A DNA stretch of 43,465 nucleotides from Chara braunii (GCA_003427395.1 BFEA01000182.1:1579601-1623065); one strand, 5' to 3'. Shown: positions 20,734 to 31,415, counted from the stretch's first letter. The notes: generated by a model from the letters alone, not told the origin. Program-made: numbers and translations.

Positions 20734-22332
20734 TCAGCCCAAGACCTGATTTTTACCTTTGTTATCTCTCTCGTAGGCTCTAACTATGTCGGGAGCTGTT
20801 TCTAGAATTTCATTTCTGGTAAACCAGTGGTCGTCCTCGGGTTCCTGATAAGCAAATCGGACCTTATACTGTTTTTGTGGACGACCTCTACCTCCTGTTC
20901 TAAATACGTCCTCACCCACAATGCCGTCAATGTCGTATCTCCCATCCATGTCCGGAGGGATCATGGATCTTCTTGATGGAAACTGTTGACTTATGACACA
21001 CGGCAGCAACTTCGATGCATGAAACACGGGGTAGGTGTGGAGGTGTGTTGGGATCTCTACCGTATAGGACGGCCCATCCTCTCCGCCCTTAACTTCTAGG
21101 ACTAGCCACGGTCCTTTGTACGCTGGCAGTAACTTTTGCGAAATGTTTTCCTCGGGAGCAAACTCTTTGGACTTGACCCAGACTAGGTCGACTACTTGAA
21201 ACTGTGACAGGCGACGGTGCTTGTTAGCCTGTTCTATCATTCTGTGCTGGGCCTTCCTGAGGTTCTCAACAACGGTAGCTAACTCCTCGTGTTGTATCAC
21301 AAACTCCCTAGTATCGGGCGGTAGCCTATGAATCTGGTCCCGGTTAAGTCCTTCAAACGGTTTGCACGGTCTAAAGGACTTATGCAGCTCATTGGGAGTA
21401 CGACAAGTGGCTAGGTGCACGCTGTTGTTATATGCACTGGCTACCTTAGGCAACATCTCATCCCAGTTAACTTGATTTGGTCTACTATACATACGCAAAA
21501 CTTGTTGCAGGATCTAATTCATCTGCTCGATCTGACCGTTAGTCTCTGGGTGACGGCCAAACGACATTAACAACTTTGACCCGTATACTCTCGTTAACTC
21601 CTTCCAGTTCTGACTTGTAGACTGGGTGTCCCTATCACTAACTATGGACAATGGGATTCCGTGATCACTAACCCAAAAGTAAAAAAACTTCTGAATTACT
21701 AACTCTGTACGGGCTTCTGCGGGTAAGGGAACAAAAACAACATATTTGCTAAATCTATCAACAATCACCATGACTTGGCTCTGTCCATGTCTACTTTTGA
21801 CACCAGCGTCCATGAAATCAATGGATACTGAATCTCCAGGCTGGTCAGGAATAGGCAAGGGTTGAAGAAGACCTAGAGGGGCTCTCGTAGTTGTCTTATT
21901 CCTTTGACAAACTTTGCAACTGTGAACGTACTCTATACAGTCGGCTTTCATTCCTGGCCAAGTATACGCATGCATCAGATTGGGTGAAGTCTTTTGCCAA
22001 CCTAAATGTCCCTCTGTGTCGTGGCATTCCCCTAGGATCAAACTACGGATCTCCTCATTATTAGGAACGCACAGACGGTTTACTACATTGGTTTTCTCGA
22101 ACGGTAATCCCTCTGTAGCACGGTAATCTGGTTTAGTGTTTGGGGCCTCTTCAACTTTCTTGAGAAGGTCACTATAAATAGGGTCTTGCGCATACGCCTG
22201 TCTTACTTTCTCTTGCAAGTCTCTCCCTATATCCAGATATTGAACTATAGCTCCAAAGTAATTTGATCTCCTACTTAGAGCATCCGCAACTACATTATAC
22301 TTGCCCTTGACTGGTTTGAGCTCAAAAGTCAT
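20734..22332 (-). pseudogene. pol: E4 integrase and chromodomain-like C-terminus of pol
   Basis: It reads right to left. The end of the RNase H region (ADALSRRS) is near 22280. The integrase HHCC region begins at ECHDTEGHLGWQKT (about 22020) and ends with CKVCQRNK (about 21900). The catalytic core has SIDFMDAG, VSDRDTQSTS and GRHPETNGQIEQMN in the expected order. A TAG at about 21511-21513 follows EQMN and interrupts the frame, which then resumes in the same phase. The C-terminal part has a KGPWLVLE and TYPVFHASKLLP module and a chromodomain-like tail (YKVRFAYQEPEDDHWFTR). The family is related to E3 but clearly distinct in sequence. Confidence 0.9.
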
Positions 22333-22783
22333 ACTGATCTATCTTAGTGGCCCACCTAGTTAGCTTAGGTGTCATCTTGGCCTGCGTTTTCAGCCACCTA
22401 AGGGTCTCGTGGTCTGAATAAACTTTAAAGTGTCTCCCAAGAAGATAATGCTTCAAGTGCTCTAAGGCATGCCTGAGAGCATAGAGTTCTCTCTCGTAAG
22501 TCGAGGTAGCTACTTTCTCTGACGGCATCCTCGCTGACATAAACTCTATGGGTATATAACCATTGTCGTCATCCTGCTGCGACATGGCGCCTATACCATA
22601 TCGACTTGCGTCCGTGGTGACGACAAATGGCAAGGACGGATCTGCCACCTTGAGGACAAGGTATTCTATCAATGCTCGCTTTAACTTTTTAAGAGCGGAT
22701 GTACAATCTTTGTCCCACTTCCAGATTGCATCCTTCTTGAGCAACCTGCGAAGGGGAGCGGCGATGGCAGAGAAGTTTCTCAC
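22322..22783 (-). pseudogene. pol: E4 RNase H region of pol
   Basis: The hallmark VTTDASRYGIGAM lies near 22610, YERELYALRHALEHLKHYLLG near 22470, and DHETLRWLKT near 22390. The frame ends at TGA just after DQYDF; the following residues continue in the next frame because a TTT run has become TTTT at about 22325, a +1 slip. No other RNase H damage is obvious. Confidence 0.88.
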
Positions 22784-23510
22784 AATTAGCTAGGCCTAAG
22801 AACGACCGCAATTCTGTCATCGTGCGGGGCGTCGACCAATCTCTAATCGCCGCTATCTTGCTATTCCATCTTCGTCTAAGACGTGGCCCAAGTACAAGAC
22901 TTGTGTCTTGGCCCACTCACACTTCTTCGCATTGATCTTGAAGTAAGTCTCTCTCAACTTCTCCAAGACCTGCATCAAATGACCCTGATACTCTTGGAGG
23001 GTCCTACTGAAAACTAATATATCGTCTAGGTAAACTACGACAAATCTATCTAACCAAGGTCGGACCACATCATTCATGTAGTGCTGGAATGTGGTTGGCG
23101 CATTGGTCAGTCCAAAGGGCATCACAATGATTCATAATGCCCATATATAGTCCAGAAAGTAGTCTTATACTAGTCATCAGGATGAACTTCTATCTGATGA
23201 TATCCGGACTTCAGATCTATCTTTGAGAAATATTTACAGCCTTGCACCCGATCCAGAACATCGTCTATCATGGGCAGCGGTTCAACATTCTTCACTATAA
23301 TTGCATTCAGACCCCTATAATCGATGCACATACGCAACTCTCCCTCCTTTTGGGGACAAACAAAACTGGTGCTCCGAAAGGAGACGAACTTGGCCTAATC
23401 CAACCCTTTTTGAGGAGTTCGTCTAGTTGCTTACGCAAGTCCTCTAACTCCCTTGGGGACATCCTGTAAACTGCACCCTTAGGAGTTTTACTGCCAAGCT
23501 CTATTTCGAT
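22784..23510 (-). pseudogene. pol: E4 reverse transcriptase region of pol
   Basis: The catalytic YLDD is encoded at 23021-23032, with MPFGLTNAPTTFQHYM just upstream (about 23120-23075). The thumb/connection segment (INAKKCEWAKTQVLYLGHV) follows, then a shift into the frame used at 22689-22916 (TMTELRSFLGLAN). N-terminal RT motifs between 23130 and 23510 are recognisable only in fragments: a TAG replaces the expected Gln near 23180 and a one-base deletion lies near 23130. The copy is more decayed here than in integrase. Confidence 0.85.
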
Positions 23511-24149
23511 TCAATGCTGGATTGGCCGCAGTACTACTCCTGTTGGCGGCTCTGCCAAATCTTTAAACTTTTCCAGCAGCTTGGTAATAGCTGGGTCTAT
23601 GGGCTTGTCTTGCGTAGGCTTAGTCACAGGCCTAACATAGGCTACAAAAACCTGTTCTTCTAACTGCTTCTTTCTTCCTAATTGCGCGAACGAGGGAACA
23701 TTGAGACAGCAATGTTCCAGGGAGTTATCTACTCCTGACACATGAAACAGGCGAGCAGTCTTAACTTCGCCTGATGGACTAGGGAGCCTACACGCATGCT
23801 TTCTTAAGTGGAGTGTGGCCCCGGCTGCCTCTCCCCAGTCCATACCTAGGACTATATCAAAAGGGAGGTTGTCCTCTACTAGGAGAGTCAGGGAATGGAG
23901 GACTTTCTCCACCTTGTCATCTTTCTCTAGGCGAAGATACGCCTGGACTCCCTCGACGTAATCCTCAACACGCATCGTGCGGTTGTCTGCGAGGATACTG
24001 ACTATGGGGTCTTCCAATTTCTGGACTTTAAGACCTAGCCTCAACTTCCTTAGCGCTTTTCGGCTAATATAACTACGGGTAGCCCCTACTCTGCTTCTAA
24101 GAACTTCTAAGTCTACTAACACAAGTTGTCCTTTGCTCTCCTTCTTCAT
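23511..24149 (-). pseudogene. pol: E4 retropepsin region of pol
   Basis: The active-site block survives as GATRSYISRKALRKL but the Asp-Ser is replaced (SRVGATRSYIS), so the catalytic aspartate is missing. A second motif, LPFDIVLGMDWGEAAGATL, matches plant Ty3/gypsy proteases. The frame runs into a proline-threonine-glycine linker (EPPTGVV) that in E3 marks the protease-RT boundary. It follows the gag-like frame after a stop and a 6-base gap. Confidence 0.8.
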
Positions 24150-24155
24150 CTTGGC

Positions 24156-24622
24156 CTAGGCCGACATCCTCTCCTTCAGTTCTTCTGCCAGACCTATGAG
24201 GGAGGCGCCTAGAGAGACTCTAACACAGGCAGTTTCTGGACAACTAACTAGGCACTGGCCTGCAACCTTTGCCATAGGCTCATGTGGTGTGGGAGTTTCC
24301 TGGTGGTGCGCGCACACTTCCCCACATGGCCTAATGGTAAGGGCAGTCGCAACCCCTACCGGCGGCTGCCTTTTGACGCTGGGCAGCAAACGGGCTTCTC
24401 TATACTTTGGACAATATTTAATAATATGGGCAGGGTCGCCGCAATAGATGCACTGCCCCTGCTCCATTCGTTGCTGCCACATTCTCTGGTCCAATCCCAG
24501 AACTTCCCAAGGTCGGGCCTGGCCAACCTGGGTGCCAACCTCCTCTCCGTTGAGGTGATCCTCCACCTCTACGCTGTGGTGATCGACTAGGCCCCGAACG
24601 TTTCGGGGGGGGACCTTGATTT
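24156..24622 (-). pseudogene. gag: E4 gag C-terminus with CCHC zinc knuckle (truncated)
   Basis: A nucleocapsid-type knuckle CIYCGDPAHIIKYC (CX2CX4HX4C) is encoded at 24411-24452, preceded by a WQQRMEQGQ segment that parallels the residues before the E3 knuckle. The capsid part and everything upstream of it is missing: at about 24622 the sequence switches to plus-strand E6 sequence. The junction sits in an unusual G/C homopolymer (GGGGGGGACC). Confidence 0.8.
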
Positions 24623-25015
24623 GGATATTGTGGGGAATGATTTGGATGGTCCCTCGTACGTCATTCGTATCCCTGGTCACCTACTCACATACCCTGTTTT
24701 TCACGCCTCCAAGCTTGCACCTTTCACTGAGACAACACAGTTCCCATCACGGAGATCTATGTTGCTCCCAACCATGAATGGCCAAGTGGACGTCGACGAC
24801 ATCCTGGACCACAGAGACACGCCTGTTCCCAAGCCACCTGGCAGGGGAAGACCTCCTAAACCTGTTAGGGAATACAGAGTACATTTCAGGCATCGTACTG
24901 ATCCTAAGGAAGATTGTGATGGATTTCAAGGGAGGAACTTGTCATGACAGCTCCTCAGATCGTGGCAGATTATGAGAAGAAACTGAAGGGGAAGGCACCA
25001 GCATGAAGCATCTCA
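24623..25015 (+). pseudogene. pol: E6 pol C-terminal fragment (E3 family)
   Basis: It starts inside the integrase C-terminus (DIVGNDLDGPSYVIRIPGHL) and follows the E3 sequence closely to GKAPA and the stop near 25005. A small insertion near 24916 shifts the frame after DPKEDC, so the end of the chromodomain-like tail is in another frame. Everything upstream (LTR, gag, most of pol) is missing, which makes this a 5'-truncated element joined directly to E4. Confidence 0.9.
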
Positions 25016-25030
25016 GCGGACTTTCGAAGC

Positions 25031-25044
25031 AAAGGGGGATGGAA
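25031..25044 (+). other. E6 polypurine tract
   Basis: AAAGGGGGATGGAA before the LTR start at 25045, the same as in E3. Confidence 0.9.
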
Positions 25045-26142
25045 TGTGAGGAACAAGCCCTCAAGGGGCCCTATCAGACATCACATGTTCTAAGCTAAGG
25101 CCCCCAGCAAGCCGAGTGCCCGCCTTAAGTGAAGGCGGGCCGGAATATTCGTCAGAGGCCAAAATTCGACATTTCCATATGTGGGTATTCAGGCTCTCGC
25201 AGCACGCCAGTTGGTTGGGCAGACGCGTGAGCCTCACTAAGCTGAGTCGTACAGTTGGCCCAGACCTTGACAGTTGCGCCTGGGCACATACACACAAAAG
25301 CAGGGCCGATACATTGGGAAGCAGGCCATCGGCCTTTGGAAAAGCAGTACTGTTGACACACCTGCCTGGGAGCCCTGCACAGATGCAGCAAACAGCCCAA
25401 GTCCGGAGACTCAGGCCGTGCCCAACTGAAAAGGGCCCAGGCCCTCAACTGTAGTCTCGGGCCTGGGCGCAGGGTCTGAGGCCCAACCGGAAGCTACTGG
25501 AAGCTTCCAGCCAGGCCACACGCAGCATCCAGGAGGCTGCCACTTCCATAAAAGAAGTGAGGGAGCCCAGGCCAGGATTCTGGCCAGTGCAGGCAATGTG
25601 GAAGTGCTGCTCCGCTATCGTTTGATGCTGCGCTGCTGCCAAAGGTGCTGACAGGGCACGTAGTGGTGAGGTGGGGCGCTGCTGGGCAGCGAGGCGCAGG
25701 CAGCCATAACTGGGCTGCTGGGCGCCAGGGGGTAGGAGGGCGATCAGGTGGTCTTCAGGGAAGGAGGCGAGTGTGGGTAATCAAGGTCTGATTGAGGGTG
25801 ACGAGATACGTACCTGGTGCATGAAGAGAGGTCGGCTATGGTGTTGACAGTCGTGTACATTGGTCTTCGAGAGTTGAAGTGAGCCTGTTGCGTGAACCAG
25901 CTGTAGGTAGGATAGTCGGGCAGCGTAGGCTGGGCGCCAGGCGCCAGACAGGAGATGAGCGACTTTGGATACTGTGTTGGTGTGGCCTACGGGCTTGAGC
26001 ATTGGCTCATGACTTCATTGTATTGCTCTATATGGATGGTTTCTCAGTGCATTTTGTACTCTCTGCTTGGACACGACTACCTGGACATGTGTGATTTTGC
26101 AACTTGGGTTTCTGTATATCGTTCACACTCATATTCCTTGCA
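25045..26142 (+). mobile_element. E6 3' LTR (E3 family)
   Basis: It runs TGTGAGGAACAAGCCC to TTCCTTGCA, colinear with both E3 LTRs, with single copies of the segments duplicated in the E3 5' LTR. No target duplication can be tested because the left end of E6 is lost. Confidence 0.93.
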
Positions 26143-26364
26143 ATGGAGTCCTGTGTGTGCAGATTTTGCTACATCCAATAAAAGTGCAAGGAAAATGAGC
26201 GATAGCAAACTTCAGAAATCAAACAGCATCATTCACATGACACCAGATAGTCGTGACCTCGAACCAAAAGCGGAATTGCATCACGAGTTTCACCAAATAA
26301 GAGCACAGCAAAAGCTCATAATTGACAATGCTGGAATAGTCTCATCATCATCAACGAAGAACCA
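26143..26364. other. Unassigned DNA right of E6
   Basis: AT-richer than the LTRs on either side, with no recognisable gene or repeat. It may be older locus sequence. Confidence 0.4.
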
Positions 26365-27056
26365 ATGTCGATATCCTATCTGGCGCTCGGCGCCCAGACT
26401 ACAGATGGCAGATCCTATCTAGCCTATCTACGATGCCGCTGATGACGTCAACAGCTCCCCGAAGTACAAGCAGATCTCGGCCAATGCCGTTCGCCTCAAG
26501 CACCAGGTATGTCTCTCGTATCACTCACAACCTCGATCCACAACTCACATATGCCACATGGACCCAAGAACCACCATGCGCCCCATCCAGCATACAGCAG
26601 CGCAGCTCGGCTATGGCTGCCTGCTCCTTCCAGCTTGCCCGTGAGCGCGTGAGCGCTGGTCAGCGTTAGCGCAGCAGCGCTTGCGCAGCATGCAGCCAGT
26701 GGCCGAAAGCCGAATGCGTGGGCAGGCACTTTCCTAAATGGAAGTGGCCTGCCTGCTGCGTCCAAACAAATCAGGCCCTGGGCCTGTGGCGGTTGCCCGT
26801 GTCCAACTGCCTGCGGCCTGTGTTCGGTCCCTGTTGCGAATCTGGCCCAGGGCCTGCCTCAGTTACATTCCAAAGAGGCAGCCTGGGCCGGGGTGCTCTC
26901 AACCAACTGGCGCTGCGCAACTGCCTGAATATTCCCCAGTTGCGTGGTGACCCCAAAATGGGCCTGTAGGCCTTAGTCGAGCCTGCCTTCACTTAGGGCG
27001 GCCGACTGTACAGAAGATAGGGCCCAGTAGGGCGTGTCGAGGCCTTGAGCCTCGCA
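26365..27056 (-). mobile_element. Diverged inverted LTR related to the E3/E6 family
   Basis: Read on the minus strand, blocks occur in the same order as in the E3 LTR: GGCCCTATC, CCCTAAGTGAAGG, GAATATTCAGGC, GCGCCAGTTGG, CACTTCCAT, GCAGGCAGCCATAGCCG, ACCTGGTGC and GGGCGCCGAGCGCCAGA. Spacing and the sequence between blocks differ, so this is an old or sister-subfamily copy. No coding part accompanies it, which suggests a solo or partial LTR. Ends are approximate. Confidence 0.7.
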
Positions 27057-27454
27057 AAAGAGTAAAAGGAGAAAATTGAAAATTCTGCTTGGAATCACTG
27101 ACCAAAGTGTAGAAGATTGGGAAAACTCAGTGAGTGGAAAAGCCACTCCCAGAAGACCGTCAGGTACTTTTTTCAAGTTTTTGGTAAGTTTTTCTATTTT
27201 TTCAAGTACCACTTCAGTTTTTGGCATTATGGTTATACGTGCTGGACCCAGTTCATTCCATTTTATTTTATTTATTTATTTATTTAAGTTATTTATTTAT
27301 TTATTTATCGTTGTCCTTTGATATCTCAGAGACCTTGTTGAAAATCGTGTAGAACCAGTAGGCAGTGACTAATTCGGAGTGCGATGGCCTTGACCACTTC
27401 TTTTTTTTTTTCTGTTTTCTTTTTTTTTACGCACTCCAACGCTTCTCCCCACTA
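27057..27454. other. Unassigned DNA with (TTTA)n and poly-T runs
   Basis: It has TTTA repeats at about 27262-27308 and T runs near 27401-27428. A short open frame ending ...PRRPSG, followed by CAG|GTACTT near 27170, could be an exon with a donor site, but I recognise no domain and do not call a gene. Confidence 0.4.
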
Positions 27455-27544
27455 TGGTTGAGACTCGGCTCTTGAGGCTGAGGGCGCCGGTTCGAATCCG
27501 TGCTATGCACGGAGGAGGTCCTGTGGCTGATAAAGTACAGACTG
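27455..27544 (+). repeat. tRNA-derived SINE-like head, copy 1
   Basis: An A-box-like TGGTTGAGAC (27455) and a perfect B-box GGTTCGAATCC (27489-27499) are 34 bp apart, the arrangement of an internal RNA polymerase III promoter. Between them, CTCGGC-TCTTGAG-GCTGAG can form a stem with a 7-base loop like an anticodon arm. It is too irregular for a functional tRNA. An 84-bp core (27461-27544) is repeated at 27827-27910. Confidence 0.65.
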
Positions 27545-27678
27545 TATTTCAACCGGGTAACCAGCCGGGAAATTACCTGGATGTGGTGGCCCGTGGATAA
27601 AACTGTTGGATAAGCAGCTGTGCTGGATGAGAGCGGAGTGTGCGACTACTGCCTGTGTGGCGGATGCCTTGTGTGGTG

Positions 27679-27682
<4 letters not shown>

Positions 27683-27731
<49 letters not shown>
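27683..27731. repeat. (GT)n microsatellite
   Basis: About 24 GT dinucleotides lying between the two SINE-like heads. Confidence 0.97.
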
Positions 27732-27733
<2 letters not shown>

Positions 27734-27820
27734 TTGAAGGACACTACAGCCATGCAAGGGTGGGGTGGATATCACGACCGGCACAGATCCACTTTTGAAC
27801 ACCGTGTCATGGCTGTGGTG

Positions 27821-28255
27821 GTCAAGAGACTCGGCTCTTGAGGCTGAGGGCGCCGGTTCGAATCCGTGCTTTGCACGGAGGAGGTCCTGTGGCTGATAAA
27901 GTACAGACTGAGAGATCCGAGAGGGAGGCATTGACTGCTTCTTTTAGAAGGATATATACTACCCCTTACCCCTGCCTGAGTTAGCCTGTTGATCTATTCT
28001 CTCATCCTGCTCCTTTTGAAAAGATCAAGAGACTTGTGCTTGCCCTAAATTCCTGTCCTCCTAGCGTGACGTTGCTACAAAAGTCTGTGCCCGAAGACCA
28101 GCCTAGTGAGAGGAACTTGTCTGTAATTGGTGAAATCTGTCCGAAACAGTGGTGGACCGGCCCCAATGCAACTGGGCCGGATCGACCCAAGGCCTCCAAT
28201 GGAATTCCGGTTGGGCTCGAAACCGGTCCAATTTTTTTTTTGTATTTTTTCTTTT
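27821..28255 (+). mobile_element. tRNA-derived SINE-like element, copy 2
   Basis: The 84-bp core at 27827-27910 matches copy 1 with one visible change (TGCTATGC against TGCTTTGC) and carries the same B-box GGTTCGAATCC (27855-27865). The sequence after the core differs from copy 1. A T-rich end (about 28232-28255) could act as a polymerase III terminator and mark the 3' end. The body (27911-28230) has no coding potential that I recognise; its extent is tentative. Confidence 0.5.
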
Positions 28256-28305
28256 TGAAAGCATGGTCAGACTGCGCTTGCTGAGAACGGTCCGAATCCG
28301 CAAAG

Positions 28306-28756
28306 TAGAAGAAGAAGATGTAGAAGACGACGAAGAAGATGATGAAGAAGAAGAAGACAATCACGGCCTATGGCTATGGCTATGCCTGCTGTTTGGGGGA
28401 GGAGGTGGAGGAGGAGGAGAAGAAGAAGAAGAAGTCTATGGCTGGAGAAGAAGGGGCAGTGGCGGGGGAAGAAGGTGAAGGACGATGAGTAGGTGGAGAA
28501 GGTGACTAGTAGGTGGCGAGAGGGGGGAGTGGGGAAGAAGGGTCAGTGATGGGGCGAGAAGGTGAAGGACGACGAGTAGGCGGCGAGAGGGGGGAGAGGG
28601 AAGAAGGGACAGTGGCGGGGCGAGAAGGTGAAGGGCGATGAGTTGGTGGAGGAGGAGGGGGAAATAAGAATCTGAAGAAGAAGAAGAAGAAGAAGAAGAA
28701 GAAGAAGGATTATAGAAGAGGAAGAAGAAGAAGAAGAAGAAGAAGAAGAACTAAAG
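28306..28756. repeat. (GAA)n/purine-rich minisatellite block
   Basis: GAA/GAC-rich DNA (28306-28460) is followed by an imperfect minisatellite in which GAAGGTGAAGGACGATGAGT recurs at about 28470, 28558 and 28625 with GGCGAGAGGGGGGAG spacers. A purer (GAA)n run (28676-28750) ends in CTAAAG at the edge of the solo LTR. Confidence 0.9.
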
Positions 28757-29654
28757 TGAAACGGTTTTCACCTTTTTCAGTCACAGATGCGGATCCCAGG
28801 GCTCGATCCCTAGACCTTACCTTACCTTACCTGTGTACAGTATCAAGTCGACCCTGTGTGTCTTGAACCCATGACCTGTGTGTTAGTAGTTGAAAGCTGT
28901 CTGTCGTAGGTGTGAGTAGTTGTTGGGTCTTGAACCTTACCTGTCGAAGTAGGGGTCATACGTGTGTAGGGGTCATGGTTGTTGTAGTTCTGAAAGGTCA
29001 AGGTCATAGCTGCTACAGTCCTGAAAGGCCAAGTCCGCAAACTTCCAGAAGGTCCGGAAGTGGCCTTTCAAGTTTCTTCTCACGTTATACACAGCAGGCC
29101 AGAGGCAAGTGGGCAAGTGGTGAGCCCAACTTCGCTTAGTCAGCGGTACCCAGTCCCAGTCTCACTTTGTACAGTCAGCAAGTACCATGAGGGACTGTGT
29201 GCACCATGGGCCCGGTGGAAGAGGGCAGACCAGCGACTTACAGAAGTATAAATCAAGAGGCAGCGTCCAGCCATTCATTCATTCCTGCGCGAGCCATGTG
29301 GAAGCGTTGCCCTAGCCTCTTGTGCGAGGTGGTCTGCAGTTTGCCCGAAGTTGAAGTGGGCTGAGGTGGAGATTAGCGCAGCCATAGCTGCTTGTAGATA
29401 GTAGTAGTTGGTGGCCATAGCTGCCATAGCTAGCGATAGGTGTTATTCAGAGTGCGTGGGTGCGTGTGTGTGTTAGAGAGTGTATGTGCGTGGGATATCC
29501 AGGGAGATCCGAAGTCGAGTGCGTGTGGGCGCTCAGGCGCCAACTGTGTTCTCGGCTTGACTATCTCTGAGCTGTGTGTGAGCGCACAGCGCCAGTGTGA
29601 ATTGCCATCTGTTTGCATGTATGCGAAGTGAAGAAGAAAGCGAGTCTGATTGCA
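28757..29654 (+). mobile_element. Solo LTR of the E4 family (plus strand)
   Basis: It runs TGAAACGGTTTTCACC to GATTGCA, about 0.9 kb, in the opposite orientation to the E4 LTR. No PBS follows and no PPT or pol precedes it. Both flanks are (GAA)n repeat with AAAG at each edge, so it looks like an element that inserted in a GAA microsatellite and then collapsed by LTR-LTR recombination. The AAAG duplication is weak evidence in such sequence. Confidence 0.82.
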
Positions 29655-29758
29655 AAAGAAGAAGAAGAAGAAGAAGAAGAACTAAAGAAGAAGAAGAAGA
29701 AGAAGAAGAAGAAGAAGAAGAAGAAGGAAAGAAGAAGAAGAAGAAGAAGAAGAAGAAA
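29655..29758. repeat. (GAA)n microsatellite right of the solo LTR
   Basis: About 100 bp of GAA with an internal GAACTAAAG at about 29677-29690 that matches the left flank of the solo LTR. Confidence 0.97.
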
Positions 29759-29776
29759 GGGTATATGGGGGCTATG

Positions 29777-30289
29777 TGTTACGGACCCAGCCAGGGCTCG
29801 ATCCCTGGTCCGCGGGTTACCACCCGCCAGGCTGCTTTTCTATTTTTTTTGGAGTCTCTGATCTCCAGTTCCTGACGTTGGCGTCCTCTGTAGTTGACGC
29901 ATGTTCTTAAATCCCGCCTCTGCCACTTTCGGATTTCGTACTTGGCGCCATCCGGCATTCTGGCGCCCAGGCTCAGACCTTCGGTTTTCAGTTCAGCCCT
30001 GAGGCCAATTGCAATTTTGCCTTCGGACTCAACTTGAGTCCGGTACTTAAAACCGGACTCAAGCTGAGTTCGGGGACTCAGTTTTCAGCCTCAGTGCTTG
30101 TGCTTCAGTGTGACTTGCTGCGACATTGTGAACGGAACCAAGATTGCGACTTTGCGATTTTGCCACTTTGTGTCCGTGTCCATCAAGTTGTGTGGAGTTC
30201 GTGTTGAGTTGACTGAGTGTGTGTGTGTGTGCTCTTACTCCCTCCCTCTCTCTTCGCCGACCTCACTGCTCTGCCTCAGCCCCGTCACA
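29777..30289 (+). mobile_element. E5 5' LTR (E2 family)
   Basis: It starts TGTTACGGACCCAGCC and ends CCCGTCACA, aligning with the E2 3' LTR at 8394-8942. The PBS one base later shows it is a 5' LTR. A short GT run (about 30217-30231) corresponds to one in the E2 copy. Confidence 0.88.
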
Positions 30290-30290
30290 C

Positions 30291-30302
30291 TAGTATCGGA
30301 GC
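30291..30302 (+). other. E5 primer binding site
   Basis: TAGTATCGGAGC, two mismatches from the Met-tRNA complement TGGTATCAGAGC, immediately after the LTR. Confidence 0.75.
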
Positions 30303-31257
30303 GACTTCTGCCCTCCCTCCCGCCCTGATTTAGTGTCATCGCCGTCGCTGCCACGTCATCATCGTCGTCGTCATTTGCCACGTCATCGACATCTTCGTTA
30401 CCTCGTCGCCATCGTCGTCGCTGCCACGTCATCGCCAACATTCCCTCGTGCCCGGTGCCACGCCATCGTTACCTCTGCCACTGCCCTCGACAAACTTTTT
30501 TCTCTTTTCTTTTTATTTTTCTCCCCCTCATAACTTCCTCCTCCTTATCATCGTCGTCGTCATCATTTCTTCTTCCTATTCTTCTTCTTCCTATTCTTCT
30601 TCTTCCTCTTCTTTCTCCCTCCCGATTCTTCTTCTTCTCCTCCTCCTTCTCCCTTTGATTGTTATCCTTCCCCCCCCCCCCCCCCGATTCTCTTCGCCCC
30701 CCGCGACTTCCTTGCCTACCCGCGACCTCCCACTCTCCGCTCTTTTACGCCCCGATCCTATTCGCCCCCCTCCCAACGCCACTCATCACCATCAGGGTTG
30801 CCCCCTCCACGTGTCACCATCTCCCACCTCCAGCGCGTACCCCCCTCGCGATCTTCCCCCCCCCGTCGCTCCCCTTCGTCCCCCTCGCTTCCCCATGCGA
30901 TCCCCCGACCCCCGACCCCCGCGTGTCGCCATTTTTCCCTCGTGCACCATTCTTCCCCCGCCGCGTGATCACCCTCCTAGCTCCCCAAATCCCTCTCCCT
31001 CTCCCGACTCCCCCACCTCCCTCCCCGACTACGATCCTCCCCCGATTCCCCCTACCCTCCCCCCCGACTTACCCCGACCTGGATCACACCCAGCTGCGAT
31101 CGCGACTCCCCCACCTCCCTCCCCAACTGCGTGCCCCCACCCCCGACCCCAACTAGGACCTCATTCCCCCGACTTCCCCCTTCCCACGCGCGGCCCATGC
31201 TCGATCCCCCGAGTCCGCTTCCCCCCCCTGCGCGACTCTCCCCCCACGTTCCCCCCC

Positions 31258-31289
<32 letters not shown>

Positions 31290-31415
31290 ATCTCCCCATA
31301 CAAACCTTTCCTTTACCCTACCCACCCAATCAATCATAGATCCTCATTTATCCCTTAATCTATTTATAATTCATTTTTATCTACATCTACAATACTATAA
31401 GAACCGCTAACGTCA
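30303..31415 (+). other. E5 interior remnant, pyrimidine- and proline-codon-rich
   Basis: CGTCGTCAT-type repeats (about 30340-30480) are followed by CTT-rich and then very C-rich DNA with runs of C (30669-30686), an (ATC)n run (31257-31290) and an AT-rich end. An open frame at 30448-31410 (320 codons) would encode mostly Pro, Ser and Leu in low-complexity order. I read this as compositional openness rather than a gene: other frames are open too and no gag or pol motif is present. Confidence 0.5.

Noticed and set aside
27070-27175. Possible cellular exon ending at CAG|GTACTT.
   Set aside because: No recognisable protein family and no clear acceptor; kept only as a note.
27455-27530. Possible functional tRNA gene (B-box, anticodon-like arm).
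   Set aside because: No acceptor stem pairing could be found, A-to-B spacing is short, and the unit is repeated; SINE-like head preferred.
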